Shown: positions 27,003-36,888, numbered from the stretch's first letter. The stretch: DNA of 56,109 nt from an uncultured Methylopila sp. (GCA_902168115.1 CABHPB010000002.1:1-56109); one strand, 5' to 3'. Made by a program: numbers and translations. The notes: generated by a model from the sequence alone, not told the origin.

Positions 27003-27548
27003 TCAGGAGTTCGCGATTTCACGCATGCGGTCGGATTTGTGGGAGATGAGGTTGTCGTCGCCGTTCTGGCGGCGATCCGGTCCCTCATAGGCTCCGCCGG
27101 GCGCGCGCCGGCGATCGGGCCCGAAGTAATCTTTGGTCTTCACGAAGGGGCGCGGGTTCAGCACGCAGTTGAGGATCCGCTGATGCAGCGCCTTCGCCGA
27201 GATCGGCTTGCACAGGAACTCGGTGACGCCGGCGTCGCGCGCCTTGATGACCTGGCTCCGCTCGGAATGCGCGGTGAGCATGACGATCGGGACGTATGGG
27301 TTCGCCGCGCTCTCGGGCCGGCGGATCATCTCGGTGAGCTCGATGCCGTCGAGGATCGGCATAGCCCAGTCGGTGATGACGATGTCGGGCAGCAGCGAGG
27401 TGAACAGGTCGAGACCCGCGGCCCCGTCCTCCGCCTCGTAGACCTCGCGCGCGCCGTAACCGTGCAGCAGCGTGCGGACGATGCGGCGCATATGCGCGTT
27501 GTCGTCCACGACCAGCAGGCGAAGTTTTGTGAAGTCGACGCGGATCAT
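27003..27548 (-). CDS. CheY-like response regulator with basic C-terminal tail
   Basis: A 181-residue single receiver domain. The acid pocket DD15-16, phospho-acceptor Asp60 (VITDWAMP), Thr92 (MLTAHS) and Lys114 (CKPIS) are all present, so it should be phosphorylated. A 45-residue tail after the receiver contains two GPDRR motifs (FGPDRRR and EGPDRRQ) and no DNA-binding domain, so output is presumably by protein contact. The Hpt gene follows at 13 bases. A TTAA-N7-TTTA motif lies 46 bases upstream of its ATG. Confidence 0.9.
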   Translation of the reverse strand: MIRVDFTKLRLLVVDDNAHMRRIVRTLLHGYGAREVYEAEDGAAGLDLFTSLLPDIVITDWAMPILDGIELTEMIRRPESAANPYVPIVMLTAHSERSQVIKARDAGVTEFLCKPISAKALHQRILNCVLNPRPFVKTKDYFGPDRRRAPGGAYEGPDRRQNGDDNLISHKSDRMREIANS

Positions 27549-27593
27549 CTCGGCCGGACGGACGCTGTTCCGGCCGATGATGTGCGAACGTCG

Positions 27594-27608
27594 TTAACGC
27601 TTGGTTTA
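27594..27608 (-). promoter_or_regulatory. TTAA-N7-TTTA motif before the response-regulator gene
   Basis: TTAACGCTTGGTTTA shares 13 of 15 positions with the motif before the transglycosylase gene at 24038-24052. It is a near-CtrA box with one change in the second half site. It lies 46 bases before the regulator ATG and just after the stop of the upstream exported protein gene. Confidence 0.45.
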
Positions 27609-27613
27609 GGCCT

Positions 27614-27982
27614 TCACCAGCCGTCGCGGCTGTAGCCCCAGCGGTCGATGCCGAAGAACCCGCCGTAAAGGGCGAACGGCTTGCGCCGGCCGTCGCGCAC
27701 GTAGGAGCGTGTCTCCACCCTGCGCGGCGGCTCGGGATCGACGAACGAGCGCTGCAGGACGACGCCGTCCGCGTCGACTACGGTCAGGCGGCGGTCGGCG
27801 CGCTTCTCTATGACGATGCGGCGGCGCGTCGGCGCGGGCTCATAATAGGCCGGGCCGTCATAGACCTGCGCCCGATAGACGGGCGCCCGTCGCGCCTCGC
27901 CGCGCGGCAGATCGGTGGCTCCGGCGACGGTCGGCGCGAGCATCGCGGCCGCGATGGCGGCGATCGGCAGTGTCGGACGCAT
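27614..27982 (-). CDS. Exported protein of unknown function
   Basis: A 122-residue protein beginning with a Sec signal peptide (MRPTLPIAAIAAAMLAP, cut probably at GAT|DLPR). The mature part is basic and rich in Arg, Tyr and Pro, with YDGPAYYEPAPTRRRIV and a C-terminal tail FALYGGFFGIDRWGYSRDGW that is aromatic-rich. I do not recognise a family. The ATG at 27982 follows GAGGGG by eight bases. It reads toward the response-regulator gene. Confidence 0.7.
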   Translation of the reverse strand: MRPTLPIAAIAAAMLAPTVAGATDLPRGEARRAPVYRAQVYDGPAYYEPAPTRRRIVIEKRADRRLTVVDADGVVLQRSFVDPEPPRRVETRSYVRDGRRKPFALYGGFFGIDRWGYSRDGW

Positions 27983-28083
27983 AGCGCGCACCCCTCGTGA
28001 GCCTCGCCATGGAGGTTGCGCGCGGGGCCGGCGCCGTCAATGGCCCATGCGACGATCTTCGCGGCACGGTTAAGCCGCGGCGG

Positions 28084-28866
28084 TCACCAGCCGAACTGTT
28101 CGGCGAGGATGCGCTCGTCGAGTCCGTGGCCCGGATCGTGGAGCATCACGAGGTCGGTCTTGCGGTCGAGGGCGATCTCGACGCGACGGACGTCGCGGAA
28201 TTCGGTGTTGTCCGCGACGGCGGCGACGGGGCGCTTCTCGTCCTCGATCACGTCGATCGCGACCGCGGCCCGGTCCGGCAGCAGCGCGCCGCGCCAGCGC
28301 CTCGGCCGGAACGGCGAGATCGGGGTCATGGCGAGCAGCGGGCTCGCAAGCGGCAACAGCGGGCCGTGCGCCGACAGGTTGTAGGCCGTGGAGCCGGCGG
28401 GCGTCGCCACCAGCACGCCGTCGCACACCAGTTCCTGAAGGCGCGGCTTGCCGTCGACCTCGATCCGGAACTTGGCCGCCTGGTAGCTCTGCCGCCACAG
28501 CGCCACTTCGTTGATCGCCTTGGCGACGTGGATGCGGCCCTCGCGGTCGCGCGCGCGCATCGTCAGCGGGTGGATGACGGTGCGCTCGGCCGCCGCCAGC
28601 CGCTCGACGAGGTCGTCCTCGCGGTATTCGTTCATCAGGAAGCCGACCGAGCCGCGGTTCATGCCGTAGATCGGCTTCGGGCGGCCCATCTGCTCGTGCA
28701 GCGTCTGCAGCATCATGCCGTCGCCGCCGAGCGCCACGACCACGTCGGCGTCGTCCACCGACGCGTCGCCATAGCGCGCGACCAGGGTCGCCAGCGCGGC
28801 TCTGGCGTCGTCTGCGGCGCTCGCGCGGAACGCGATGCGCTTCTCGGTCGTGCTGGATGACGTCAT
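28084..28866 (-). CDS. nadK: NAD kinase
   Basis: Phosphorylates NAD+ to NADP+ with ATP. The 260-residue protein has the family GGDG motif at 47-50 (Asp49 catalytic), NRGSVGFL and the TPAGSTAYN segment in the C-terminal domain. I set the start at ATG 28866; the longer frame to 28941 adds only a Pro/Arg-rich stretch. No strong ribosome site is visible. It has no close partner on its strand. Confidence 0.93.
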   Translation of the reverse strand: MTSSSTTEKRIAFRASAADDARAALATLVARYGDASVDDADVVVALGGDGMMLQTLHEQMGRPKPIYGMNRGSVGFLMNEYREDDLVERLAAAERTVIHPLTMRARDREGRIHVAKAINEVALWRQSYQAAKFRIEVDGKPRLQELVCDGVLVATPAGSTAYNLSAHGPLLPLASPLLAMTPISPFRPRRWRGALLPDRAAVAIDVIEDEKRPVAAVADNTEFRDVRRVEIALDRKTDLVMLHDPGHGLDERILAEQFGW

Positions 28867-28960
28867 CGCACCGACTGGGGTTGGTCCGCCGGGCGGCGGG
28901 CGCGGCCGCGTCTTTACACGCGCGGCCCGCCTCGCGTCCATCGCCGGCGCGCACGTTCGC

Positions 28961-29932
28961 TTAAAGCGCGGGGTTCCAGACGTCCGGCACGAACGCGAAC
29001 TCGCGCGCGTTGCGCTGGGCGATATGACCGACCGCGGGGAACGGGAAGTGGAAGCCGGCGACGCGGAGCCGATCGGTGGCGACCATGTCCTGCATGCGCT
29101 TGCGCTGGGTCTCGGCCTCGGTCGGATCCATGTCGAACATCACGTGCCAGCCCGGGTTGCGGACGAACAGGGCAGGGTGGTTCGTGACGTCCGACCAGAC
29201 GATCAACTGGTCTGAGCCGGAGGTGATCCGGAAGCTGGTGTGACCGGGCGTGTGGCCCGGCGTCGGGATCGCCGTGATCCCGGGGACCGGCTCGGTCGCG
29301 CCCTTGAACCGCCGCACGTCCTTCGCCATCGGCTGGAACACGTCACGCACGGTTTGGAACGCGCCGCGCATCGCCTCCGGCGCGCGGCTCATCTGCGCGT
29401 CGTCCATCCAGAACGCCCACTCCGCCTCCGGCACGACGACCTCGGCGTTGGGGAAGGCGAGCGAGCCGTCCTTCAGCCGGACGCCGCCGATGTGGTCGGC
29501 GTGGAAATGGGAGATCAGCACGGTGTCGACGGCGCGCGCGTCGATGCCGGCGGCCGCCAGGTTCTCAAGCGCCTGGCCCGCGGTCGGCGCCGTGCGCCCG
29601 CCGGTGCCGGTGTCGATGACGATCAGCCGGCTTCCCGTGTTGACCGCGAGCAGCGTGTACGTGATCGGCAGCAGATTGGGATCGATGAACGCGTCCCTGA
29701 GCGCGCCCTTGACCTCTTCGAGCGGCGCGTTGCGCACGAAGTCGGCGGTGACCTGACGCCGCGCGACGCCGTCGATCAGCGCCGTGACCTCGACGTTTCC
29801 CACCGTGTAGCGGTAGACGCCGGGCGACTGCCGTCCGGCCGCCGGCGTCGCCGCTCCTGCTAGCGACGGCGCTCCGAGCGCCGTGACGGCCGCTCCTGCG
29901 CCCGCGATGACTGTTCTTCGAGACATGATCAT
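28961..29932 (-). CDS. Tat-exported MBL-fold metallo-hydrolase
   Basis: A 323-residue metallo-beta-lactamase-fold enzyme. The N-terminus [14 protein letters not shown] followed by a hydrophobic stretch and [10 protein letters not shown] is a twin-arginine signal, so export folded to the periplasm is likely. The zinc-binding motif HFHADHIGG gives His142, His144, Asp146 and His147; further ligands lie in [10 protein letters not shown] and the C-terminal histidine. The architecture with a Tat signal is that of methyl parathion hydrolase-like and related lactonases, but the substrate here is unknown. Start set at ATG 29932. It is divergent from the PAS-GGDEF-EAL gene, with 194 bases between. Confidence 0.85.
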   Translation of the reverse strand: MIMSRRTVIAGAGAAVTALGAPSLAGAATPAAGRQSPGVYRYTVGNVEVTALIDGVARRQVTADFVRNAPLEEVKGALRDAFIDPNLLPITYTLLAVNTGSRLIVIDTGTGGRTAPTAGQALENLAAAGIDARAVDTVLISHFHADHIGGVRLKDGSLAFPNAEVVVPEAEWAFWMDDAQMSRAPEAMRGAFQTVRDVFQPMAKDVRRFKGATEPVPGITAIPTPGHTPGHTSFRITSGSDQLIVWSDVTNHPALFVRNPGWHVMFDMDPTEAETQRKRMQDMVATDRLRVAGFHFPFPAVGHIAQRNAREFAFVPDVWNPAL

Positions 29933-30068
29933 TTCATCAACCAGCTCAGTCCCAGCGTCATCGCCGAGGTACGCCAAACACGCTCCATCAGACAGCCAAT
30001 CTGCCGGCGGCGCGCGTCACTCCTGCGTTATGCGGCGAACCGCGCCGAGGAAAACCGGCAAGTAAGGT

Positions 30069-30102
30069 TTTACGGCCAGATTGCTGCGATGCGCGCCGTA
30101 AA
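30069..30102. repeat. Inverted repeat before the PAS-GGDEF-EAL gene
   Basis: TTTACGGC (30069-30076) is inverted at GCCGTAAA (30095-30102) with an 18-base spacer, ending 24 bases before the TTG start codon. The spacing fits a regulator operator as well as an mRNA hairpin. Only the position is evidence; no named regulator matches. Confidence 0.45.
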
Positions 30103-30126
30103 GTCGCGTCAGCGAAAGGTCTCAGA

Positions 30127-31842
30127 TTGACCGACGAATTCGGCGGTTCGCTACTCAAAGGTCTCGTCGCCTCGTCCGCGGACGCCATGATCGTCACGGA
30201 CTCGAGCGGACGAGTCATCGTCTGGAACGCCGCCGCCGAAACGCTGTTCGGCTACTCGGCGGCGGAGGTCGTCGGCCGCGCGATGGATTTCATCGTGCCG
30301 ACCGCGATGCGCGGCGAGCACACCGCGGGCATGGCCCGCCTCGCGAGCGGCGCGCCGCCCCGCCTGATCGGGAAGCCCGTCCGCGTTCCGGCGCTGCGCG
30401 CCGACGGCGCAACCGTCGAGATCGAGCTCAGGCTGACCACCTGGCGGGACGGGGACGTGTTCTTCGGCGCGGTGATCCGCGAGGTCGAGCAGCGTCGCGA
30501 GACCGACCTCGCGCTGCACAACCTCGCGCATTTCGACCAGCTCACGATGCTCCCGAACAGGCGGCGCTTCCTTGCCACGCTGAGCGACTTCTTCGTCGAG
30601 GGGGCCGATGCGGCCGTCATCATCGTCAATTTCGACAGGTTCGCGGAGGTGAACGACCGGCTCGGCGCGGAGGAGGCGGACGAGCTGCTGCGGCGCGTCG
30701 GCGTCGCGCTGAAGGCGTTCGCGCTCGAGCAGTGCGCCGACGCCTTCCTCGGCCGGATCGGACCGAACGAGTTCGCGCTCTGCCTGCCGAACGCGCGCGA
30801 CGTGCTTTCGGCGACGGAGGCCGCGAACGCCCTCAAGCGGCTGTTTGCGAGCATGCGCGGCTCGGACGATCGCCCGATCACTGCCTCGATGGGGGTCGCC
30901 GTCGGCGCCGCCCACGGGGCGTCCGCCGGCAAGATCATCGCGAATGCGGACTTCGCGATGCGCCGGGCCAAGCTCCTCGGCGGCGACCGCTGGCAGCTCT
31001 TCCAGTCGCAGCAACGCGAGATCGTGCGGGTCCGGCAGGAGCTCGAGCAGTCCCTCAAGTCGGCTTGGGAGGCGCAGGAGTTCGAGGTCCACTATCAGCC
31101 GCAGGTCCGGCTGCGCGACGGCGCGGTCGTCGGCGCCGAGGCGCTGCTGCGCTGGCGTCACCCGGCGCGCGGCCTCGTGCTGCCGGGCCTGTTCATGCAC
31201 GCCCTGCAGGACTCCGAACTCGCGGTTCAGGTCGGCGACTTCGTCATCGAGCAGGCCTGCCGCCAGGCCGTCGAATGGGGCAGGATCGCGGACCGGCCGC
31301 TCCGGGTCGGCGTCAACCTGTTCGAACGCCAGTTCCTCCGGCCCGACCAGCCGGACCGCGTCGAGCGCGTCCTCGCCGATGCGGGACTGTCGCCCGAATG
31401 TCTGGAGCTCGAGATCATCGAGACCATCATGACCAGCTCCGACGAAGCGTCGATCCGCAGGGTGCGGCGGCTGCGCGACATCGGCGTCGGGATCGCGTTC
31501 GACGACTATGGCACCGGCTACGCCTCGCTCGGCCTGCTGAAGCGCTATCCGCTCACGACGCTCAAGGTCGATCGCGCCTTCGTCCGCGACATGACGGACG
31601 ACAGCGGCGACCGGACGATCGTCGAGCTCGTCCTGACTCTCGGCCGGCGTTTCGGCTTCCGGGTCGTTGCGGAGGGCGTCGAGACCCAGGAGCAGGCCGA
31701 CATGCTCCGCGCGCTGAATTGCGAGGAGGCGCAGGGTTTCCTGTTCGGCCGGCCGGTCCCGGCCGACGCCTTCCTGTCGTTCCTGCAGGACGAGGGCCTG
31801 CGGGACGACGGCTTGGAGGGGGACGGCGCGCTGGTCGCCTAG
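30127..31842 (+). CDS. PAS-GGDEF-EAL protein, probable c-di-GMP phosphodiesterase
   Basis: A 571-residue soluble signalling protein. A PAS fold (about 8-115) is followed by a GGDEF domain (DQLTMLPNR at 137-145) and an EAL domain (about 305-560). The GGDEF signature is replaced by GPNEF at 212-216, so cyclase activity should be lost. In the EAL domain, EALLR (338-342), NLFE at 397-400, DD at 459-460 (FDDYGTGYASL), Lys480 and EGVET (516-520) are retained, so phosphodiesterase activity is expected. There is no membrane segment. The start is TTG 30127 with AAAGG upstream. Its stop shares CTAG with the stop of the convergent flavoprotein gene. Confidence 0.87.
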   Translation: MTDEFGGSLLKGLVASSADAMIVTDSSGRVIVWNAAAETLFGYSAAEVVGRAMDFIVPTAMRGEHTAGMARLASGAPPRLIGKPVRVPALRADGATVEIELRLTTWRDGDVFFGAVIREVEQRRETDLALHNLAHFDQLTMLPNRRRFLATLSDFFVEGADAAVIIVNFDRFAEVNDRLGAEEADELLRRVGVALKAFALEQCADAFLGRIGPNEFALCLPNARDVLSATEAANALKRLFASMRGSDDRPITASMGVAVGAAHGASAGKIIANADFAMRRAKLLGGDRWQLFQSQQREIVRVRQELEQSLKSAWEAQEFEVHYQPQVRLRDGAVVGAEALLRWRHPARGLVLPGLFMHALQDSELAVQVGDFVIEQACRQAVEWGRIADRPLRVGVNLFERQFLRPDQPDRVERVLADAGLSPECLELEIIETIMTSSDEASIRRVRRLRDIGVGIAFDDYGTGYASLGLLKRYPLTTLKVDRAFVRDMTDDSGDRTIVELVLTLGRRFGFRVVAEGVETQEQADMLRALNCEEAQGFLFGRPVPADAFLSFLQDEGLRDDGLEGDGALVA

Positions 31843-33281
31843 GCGACCGCGAGCGCAGGAGCGTCGACGGGGGCGTCCGCTACCGAAGTCGAGCGCAGGA
31901 TCGAGCTCGCTACGAACTCAGCGTGCCGCGCGACCTCGGGAAGCCCCATCAGCTCGCCGAACGTCGCGCGGGCGAGCGGCCCGACGACCCAGAGCGACGG
32001 CGACGTGCGCCCGTCCGCGCCGACCGCGGCGCTGCGTTCGTCGACCTCCAGCCCGAGGCCGATCGGATCGAGCCGCACGAGCCCCTGGTCGGCCAGCGAG
32101 CCGACGATCGGGCTGCTTTCGCACAGCTTGCGGTGCGCCGGCCCGGTTGCGAGCAGCACGACATCGTAGTCGCCGTAGTAGCGGCCGCCGCCCTTCAGCC
32201 TGAGGTCGACCGAGAGCGAGCCTGCGCCCCGCGAGGCCGCGACGGGCTCGCCGGTCAGCACAGTCAGCTGGCCGGTGTCCCGAAGCCGGGCGATCGCCGC
32301 CTCGACCTGGGGCGCGACCCGGAAGCGATGGACGTCCCAGAACGGACGCAGGCGCCGCGCGATCGTCCGCCGCTCGCGTTCCGGAAGGGCGGCCCATATG
32401 GCCGGACCTTGCGCGCGGACGGCGTCCATGACGTGCTGCCAAGGCCGTCCCTCCGCCGCCGCCGCCGCGATCGTGCGCCGGATGCGGCGCACCAGCGCCC
32501 CGGCGGTCCGGCTCGGATTGCGGTCGAACGCGCCGTATTCCTCGCCCGGCCGCTCCGGATGTCCCCGGGAGAGCAGGCCGCGCCGCGAGATCGCGGTGAT
32601 CTGACCTTGATGCCCGCGCGCCTCCAGCGAGGCGACGATGTCGGCCATGGTGAGGCCGGTGCCGACGATCAGGAGCCGCGCTTCGGTCGGGATCTCGTCG
32701 AGCGCGGCGCGGTTCTGCGTGTCGACGACGAGGCGCGGGTCGCCGGCGAGCGCCCCCAGCGCCTCGGGCGCCTGCGGCGTAGGATGGGTCGCGGCGAAGG
32801 CGACCATGTCGGCTTCGAGGATCTGTCCGTCGGCGTCGCGGACTGCATATCCGCCGGCGCGCCGGGAGATCGCCGTCGCCGCGCTGCGCCGATGCTCGAT
32901 CTCGCCTTCGAGGACGAACGGCTCGATCGTCTCGGCGGCGTAGCGGCCGAACACGGCGCGCCGCGGGAAGGCGCGGCCGTCCGGCATGAGCGCCGCAGGA
33001 TCGCGCTTCAGCTCGCCGTCCGCCTTGAGCCAGCGGTCGAAGTGGCAGGGGTCCGACGGCACGAAGCTCATGCGCGACGCCGGAACATTGATCCGGTGCG
33101 CCGGGTCGGCGGTCGAATAGGCGACGCCGCAGCCGAGCCGGTCGCGCGGCTCGAACACCACGATCCGGAACGCGCCCGGCGCCCGCCGCGCGAGCTGATA
33201 GGCGAGGCCCGCGCCGGCGAAGCCGCCCCCGATGATCGCGACGGTCGGGCGCGGACCGTGATCCCCCCGACCGGCTGTCAC
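31839..33281 (-). CDS. FAD/NAD(P)-binding protein at the end of the ssu operon
   Basis: A 480-residue flavoprotein. The dinucleotide motif [20 protein letters not shown] begins at residue 14 and a second [10 protein letters not shown] motif lies near 205, consistent with an FAD plus NAD(P) binding plan; the C-terminal [10 protein letters not shown] and [11 protein letters not shown] regions also fit. Sequence such as [11 protein letters not shown] resembles the FAD-NAD(P)-binding family (NAD_binding_9). No CxxC redox motif is present, so it is not a disulfide reductase. The start is GTG 33281, inside GTGA that carries the ssuD stop, so translation is coupled. It may feed electrons to, or oxidise a product of, the sulfonate pathway; that is inference. 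Confidence 0.78.
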   Translation of the reverse strand: MTAGRGDHGPRPTVAIIGGGFAGAGLAYQLARRAPGAFRIVVFEPRDRLGCGVAYSTADPAHRINVPASRMSFVPSDPCHFDRWLKADGELKRDPAALMPDGRAFPRRAVFGRYAAETIEPFVLEGEIEHRRSAATAISRRAGGYAVRDADGQILEADMVAFAATHPTPQAPEALGALAGDPRLVVDTQNRAALDEIPTEARLLIVGTGLTMADIVASLEARGHQGQITAISRRGLLSRGHPERPGEEYGAFDRNPSRTAGALVRRIRRTIAAAAAEGRPWQHVMDAVRAQGPAIWAALPERERRTIARRLRPFWDVHRFRVAPQVEAAIARLRDTGQLTVLTGEPVAASRGAGSLSVDLRLKGGGRYYGDYDVVLLATGPAHRKLCESSPIVGSLADQGLVRLDPIGLGLEVDERSAAVGADGRTSPSLWVVGPLARATFGELMGLPEVARHAEFVASSILRSTSVADAPVDAPALAVA

Positions 33282-34450
33282 GATTCGGCGACCTTGAGCT
33301 GCGGACGGGCGTCGTTGGCGATGGTCTCGCCGAACGGGCCCATGTTCACGCTCGTCACCCCGCCCTGCGTGGTCGTCGAGAGCGGCAGCAGCGGGAACAC
33401 CAGCTCGGCGAAGCGGTAGGCTTCCTCAAGGTGGGGGTATCCCGACAGGATGAAGGTGTCGACGCCGACCGCCATGTATTCCTTCATGCGCTGGGCGACC
33501 GTCTCCGGATCGCCGACGAGCGCCGTGCCGGCGCCGCCGCGGACGAGGCCGACGCCCGCCCACAGGTTCGGGCTGACCTCGAGCTTGTCGCGCCGGCCGC
33601 CATGAAGCGCCGCCATGCGCTGCTGGCCGACCGAGTCCATGCGCGCATAGACCTTCTGGGCCGCGGCGATTGTGTCGTCGTCGAGATGGCTGATCAGCCG
33701 GTCGGCGGCCGCCCAGGCCTCCTCGTTGGTCTCGCGCACGATGACGTGGAGACGGATGCCGAAGCTGACCTTGCGTCCGACCTTTTCCGCAAGCGCGCGC
33801 ACAGCGCTGAGCTTCTCGGCGACGGCCGCGGGCGGCTCGCCCCAGGTCAGGTACTTGTCGATCGTGTTGGCCGCGACCTCGCTCGCCGCCGGCGACGATC
33901 CGCCAAAATAGAGCGGCGGACCCTTCGGCGCCGTCGGCGCGAACAGCAGGCGGCCGTCCTCGACGCGGATGTGCTTGCCGGAATAATTGACGGTCTCGCC
34001 CGCGAGCAGCGCCTTGTAGACGTCGAGGAACTCGCGGGTGACCTCGTAGCGCTCGTCATGGCTGAGGAAGATGCCGTCGCCAGCGTTCTCCGCCGGATCG
34101 CCGCCGGTGACGACGTTGATCAGCAGGCGGCCGTGCGAGATGCGGTCGAGCGTCGCTGTCATGCGGGCCGCGACGGTCGGCGACTGCAGGCCCGGCCGCA
34201 CCGCGACGAGGTAGCGGAGCCGCTCGGTCAGCGGCGCGAGCGCTGACGCGACGACCCAGCTGTCCTCGCAGGACCGACCGGTCGGCAGCAGCACGCCGAA
34301 ATATCCCAGTCGGTCGGCGGCCTGCGCCACCTGCTTCAGATAATCGAGGTCGACAGGGCGGCCGCCCTTGGTCGTGCCGAGGTAGCGGCCGTCGCCATGT
34401 GTCGGCAGGAACCAGAGGACGTCGGCGGTTTTCGGAGCGATGTCGGTCAT
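33278..34450 (-). CDS. ssuD: FMNH2-dependent alkanesulfonate monooxygenase
   Basis: Cleaves C1 and longer alkanesulfonates to aldehyde and sulfite with FMNH2 and O2. The 390-residue protein is a luciferase-like monooxygenase with the characteristic N-terminal [44 protein letters not shown] and [13 protein letters not shown] segments, as in SsuD. Cys and Arg residues of the active-site loop (GRSCED, and GGRRDKLE near 300) are present. Its ATG overlaps the ssuA stop as ATGA, and its stop is coupled to the FAD protein. SsuE supplies FMNH2. Confidence 0.94.
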   Translation of the reverse strand: MTDIAPKTADVLWFLPTHGDGRYLGTTKGGRPVDLDYLKQVAQAADRLGYFGVLLPTGRSCEDSWVVASALAPLTERLRYLVAVRPGLQSPTVAARMTATLDRISHGRLLINVVTGGDPAENAGDGIFLSHDERYEVTREFLDVYKALLAGETVNYSGKHIRVEDGRLLFAPTAPKGPPLYFGGSSPAASEVAANTIDKYLTWGEPPAAVAEKLSAVRALAEKVGRKVSFGIRLHVIVRETNEEAWAAADRLISHLDDDTIAAAQKVYARMDSVGQQRMAALHGGRRDKLEVSPNLWAGVGLVRGGAGTALVGDPETVAQRMKEYMAVGVDTFILSGYPHLEEAYRFAELVFPLLPLSTTTQGGVTSVNMGPFGETIANDARPQLKVAES

Positions 34451-35403
34451 TTCGTCACCTCTACGACTGCGTCCGCGATCGTGATCGGCTTCGGGAGCAG
34501 CTTCAGTTCGAGGAACACGTCGGCGATCTTCTGCTGCTGGGCGACGACCTCGGGCGTTATCGGCTTCACCCCGAAGGCCTGCCGGCTCAGGGCCGTCTCG
34601 AGGATCGGCGCCGGGATGCCGACGGCGGGCGAGAGTTCGGCCGCGGCGGCCTTGATGTCCTTGGTCGCCCATTCCTCGACCGCCCGAAGTTCGTCGAGCG
34701 TGGCGACGAGCAGATCCTTGTTGGCCTCGGCGTAGGCGCGGTCGGCCAGGAAGAACTGGGTGTTGACGACGATGCCGTCGCCGTCGGTCAGCACGCGGGC
34801 GCCAGTCGCGGCCTGCGCGGCGGCGTAGAACGGATCCCAGATCGCCCATGCGTCGACCGACTTCCGCTCGAAGGCGGCGCGGGCGTCCGCGGGCGGCAGG
34901 AAGGCGGTGCGGATCTCGGAGTAGGACACGCCCGCCTTCTCCAGCGCCTTCACCAGCAGATAGTGGACGTTCGAGCCCTTGTTGAAGGCGACGAGCTTGC
35001 CCTTGAGGTCCGCGACAGACTGGATCGGGCTGTCCTTCGGCACCAGGATCGCCTCGCCCTTCGGCGCCGGCGGCTCGTTCGCCACGTAGGCGAGCTTGGG
35101 GCTGGCGGCCTGGGCGAAGATCGGCGGCGCCTCGCCGGCGGTGCCGAAGTCGATCGCGCCGGAGTTCAGCGCCTCGAGCAGCTGCGGCCCGGCCGGGAAC
35201 TCGGCCCACTTCACGGTCACGCCGAGCGGCGCGAGCTTCTTCTCCAGCGTGCCCTTGCCCTTCAGCAGGAGCAGCGTGCCGTACTTCTGGTAGCCGATGC
35301 GGATGGTGCGCTCGGCGGCCGAAGCGGGCTGGACGGCGAGGCCGGCCGCGAGCAGCGCTCCTGCGGCGAGCGCGGCGCGGCGAGTGAAAAGGGCGCAGAA
35401 CAT
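34447..35403 (-). CDS. ssuA: Sulfonate ABC transporter substrate-binding protein
   Basis: A periplasmic binding protein of 318 residues. The signal peptide ([22 protein letters not shown], cut after ASA) is followed by [36 protein letters not shown] and [14 protein letters not shown], the hallmark segments of SsuA/TauA-type binding proteins. The ligand is inferred to be an alkanesulfonate from the neighbours. It starts 25 bases after ssuE and its stop overlaps the ssuD ATG. The ATG at 35403 was chosen because the frame above it lies in the ssuE gene. Confidence 0.92.
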   Translation of the reverse strand: MFCALFTRRAALAAGALLAAGLAVQPASAAERTIRIGYQKYGTLLLLKGKGTLEKKLAPLGVTVKWAEFPAGPQLLEALNSGAIDFGTAGEAPPIFAQAASPKLAYVANEPPAPKGEAILVPKDSPIQSVADLKGKLVAFNKGSNVHYLLVKALEKAGVSYSEIRTAFLPPADARAAFERKSVDAWAIWDPFYAAAQAATGARVLTDGDGIVVNTQFFLADRAYAEANKDLLVATLDELRAVEEWATKDIKAAAAELSPAVGIPAPILETALSRQAFGVKPITPEVVAQQQKIADVFLELKLLPKPITIADAVVEVTK

Positions 35404-35428
35404 CTTAAGGGTCCGTCTTGGGGTGAGT

Positions 35429-35983
35429 TCAGGCCGCCGCGGCGGCCGGAAGCGCGAGAGCGCTCGTCGCTTCGCGGACGAGCTGTTCGATGCGGGAGCG
35501 GACCTGATCGTCCGAGACCTGGCCGTCCGGGCCGATCGTCTTGTCGAGCGCGAACACCGCCGTCGGCAGGGTGTGGGCGTCGAACGAGCCGAACAGCGGC
35601 CGCATCTGGTGCTCAACGGCGAGCGCGTGGCGTTCGCTGCCGCCGGTGGCGAGCAGCGCGACCGGCACGCCGGCGAGCGAGCGGTATTCGACGAGGTCGA
35701 TCAGGTGCTTGAAGAAGCCGCTGTAAGAGCCTTTGTAGACAGGTGATCCGGCGATCACGACGTCGGCCTGCTCGATCGCGGACAGCGCCTGCTCCACCTG
35801 CTGCGAGGCCGAGGGACGGGAAAATGTCTGGCCGAGGCCGGGCGCGATCTCCGCCACGTCCACGAAGGTGAGATTGCCGCCGACCCGGGCATGGATCTGG
35901 CGGGCGACTTCGGAGACCAGCAGCTTCGTGCGCGAGGGACGCGACAGGCTGCCCGAGACGGCGACGATGCGGCGGGCGGTCAT
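35429..35983 (-). CDS. ssuE: NAD(P)H-dependent FMN reductase
   Basis: Supplies reduced FMN to SsuD. The 184-residue flavodoxin-like protein has [14 protein letters not shown] (the FMN phosphate loop, residues about 6-19), [22 protein letters not shown] and [14 protein letters not shown], the segments of the SsuE/MsuE family. The GSYSGFFK motif region is where SsuE forms its dimer-tetramer contacts. Its ATG overlaps the ssuB stop (ATGA). Finding it between the ATPase and the binding-protein gene differs from the order of E. coli ssuEADCB. Confidence 0.93.
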   Translation of the reverse strand: MTARRIVAVSGSLSRPSRTKLLVSEVARQIHARVGGNLTFVDVAEIAPGLGQTFSRPSASQQVEQALSAIEQADVVIAGSPVYKGSYSGFFKHLIDLVEYRSLAGVPVALLATGGSERHALAVEHQMRPLFGSFDAHTLPTAVFALDKTIGPDGQVSDDQVRSRIEQLVREATSALALPAAAAA

Positions 35984-36861
35984 GCGTAGGCCTTTTCGTA
36001 CTCGACCGGTCCCGGCTCGAGTCCGGGTCGGTCGTCGGACGGGCGTCCGCCCGCGGAGAACAGGTGGTCGAGGATCTGCGCCTCCAGCGCGCCGATCTCG
36101 GCGGAGCCGCGGCGACGCGGGCGGGGGAGGCCGACGTCGACGTCGAGCGCGATGCGCCCGTCCTCGATCAGCACGACGCGGTCCGCCAGCGCGAGCGCCT
36201 CGGCGACGTCGTGGGTCACGAGAACCGCGGTGAACTTCTGCTCGAGCCAAACGCGCTCGATCAGCGACTGCATCTCGATGCGGGTCAGGGCGTCGAGCGC
36301 GCCGAGCGGCTCGTCGAGCGCCAGCAGCTTCGGGCGGCTGACGAGCGCGCGGGCGAGGGCGACGCGCTGCTTCTGTCCGCCGGAGAGCACCGACGGCCAG
36401 TCGCCGGCGCGGTCGGCGAGGCCGACCTCCCGGAGAGCGTCCATCGCCTGCGCCCGCGATTCCGCCGTGGGCAGGCCCTTCGACAGGCCGACCCGGACGT
36501 TGTCGACGACGCGCTGCCACGGGAGCAGCCTCGGCTCCTGGAACATGATGCGGCCGACGCCGCGCTGTCCGTCGCCGACCATCACGGCGCCGGACGTCGG
36601 CTCCTCGAGCCTGACGAGCGTGCGCAGCAGGGTGCTCTTGCCGCAGCCGCTCCGCCCGACGATGGCCAAAAACTGGCCGGCCGGAACGGTGAGGTCGAGC
36701 GAGGTGAGCACCTTCTTCGACCCGAAGGACTTCGACAGGTCGCGGATCGAGATCTGCGCCCCGGCGCCGGGCTTCGGCGTCTGGGCCGGCGGCCCGCGGT
36801 CGGTCGGCGCGAAGGCGACGTTGGCGCGGGCGCGGCCGGAAAGAGTTGCGACGGTCATCAT
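35980..36861 (-). CDS. ssuB: Sulfonate ABC transporter ATP-binding protein
   Basis: The ATPase of the sulfonate importer, 293 residues. Walker [10 protein letters not shown] is at 69-77, signature LSGGQ at 159-163, Walker B LLALDEP at 179-185 and the switch histidine in VLVTHDV. The Q-loop reads [10 protein letters not shown], typical of nitrate/sulfonate/taurine ATPases. It is longer than E. coli SsuB (255) through an N-terminal extension of about 35 residues and a C-terminal tail of about 35. The tail sequence overlaps a palindrome related to intergenic elements of this genome (36004-36033). It lies 27 bases after ssuC. Confidence 0.93.
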   Translation of the reverse strand: MMTVATLSGRARANVAFAPTDRGPPAQTPKPGAGAQISIRDLSKSFGSKKVLTSLDLTVPAGQFLAIVGRSGCGKSTLLRTLVRLEEPTSGAVMVGDGQRGVGRIMFQEPRLLPWQRVVDNVRVGLSKGLPTAESRAQAMDALREVGLADRAGDWPSVLSGGQKQRVALARALVSRPKLLALDEPLGALDALTRIEMQSLIERVWLEQKFTAVLVTHDVAEALALADRVVLIEDGRIALDVDVGLPRPRRRGSAEIGALEAQILDHLFSAGGRPSDDRPGLEPGPVEYEKAYA

Positions 36862-36888
36862 CTGCCTTGCGGGTTGCGGAGCAGGGTT

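Noticed and set aside
33278-35209. Reading ssuD as a longer protein starting at 35209
   Set aside because: The first part is an out-of-frame shadow of ssuA; the SsuD domain begins at ATG 34450, which overlaps the ssuA stop.
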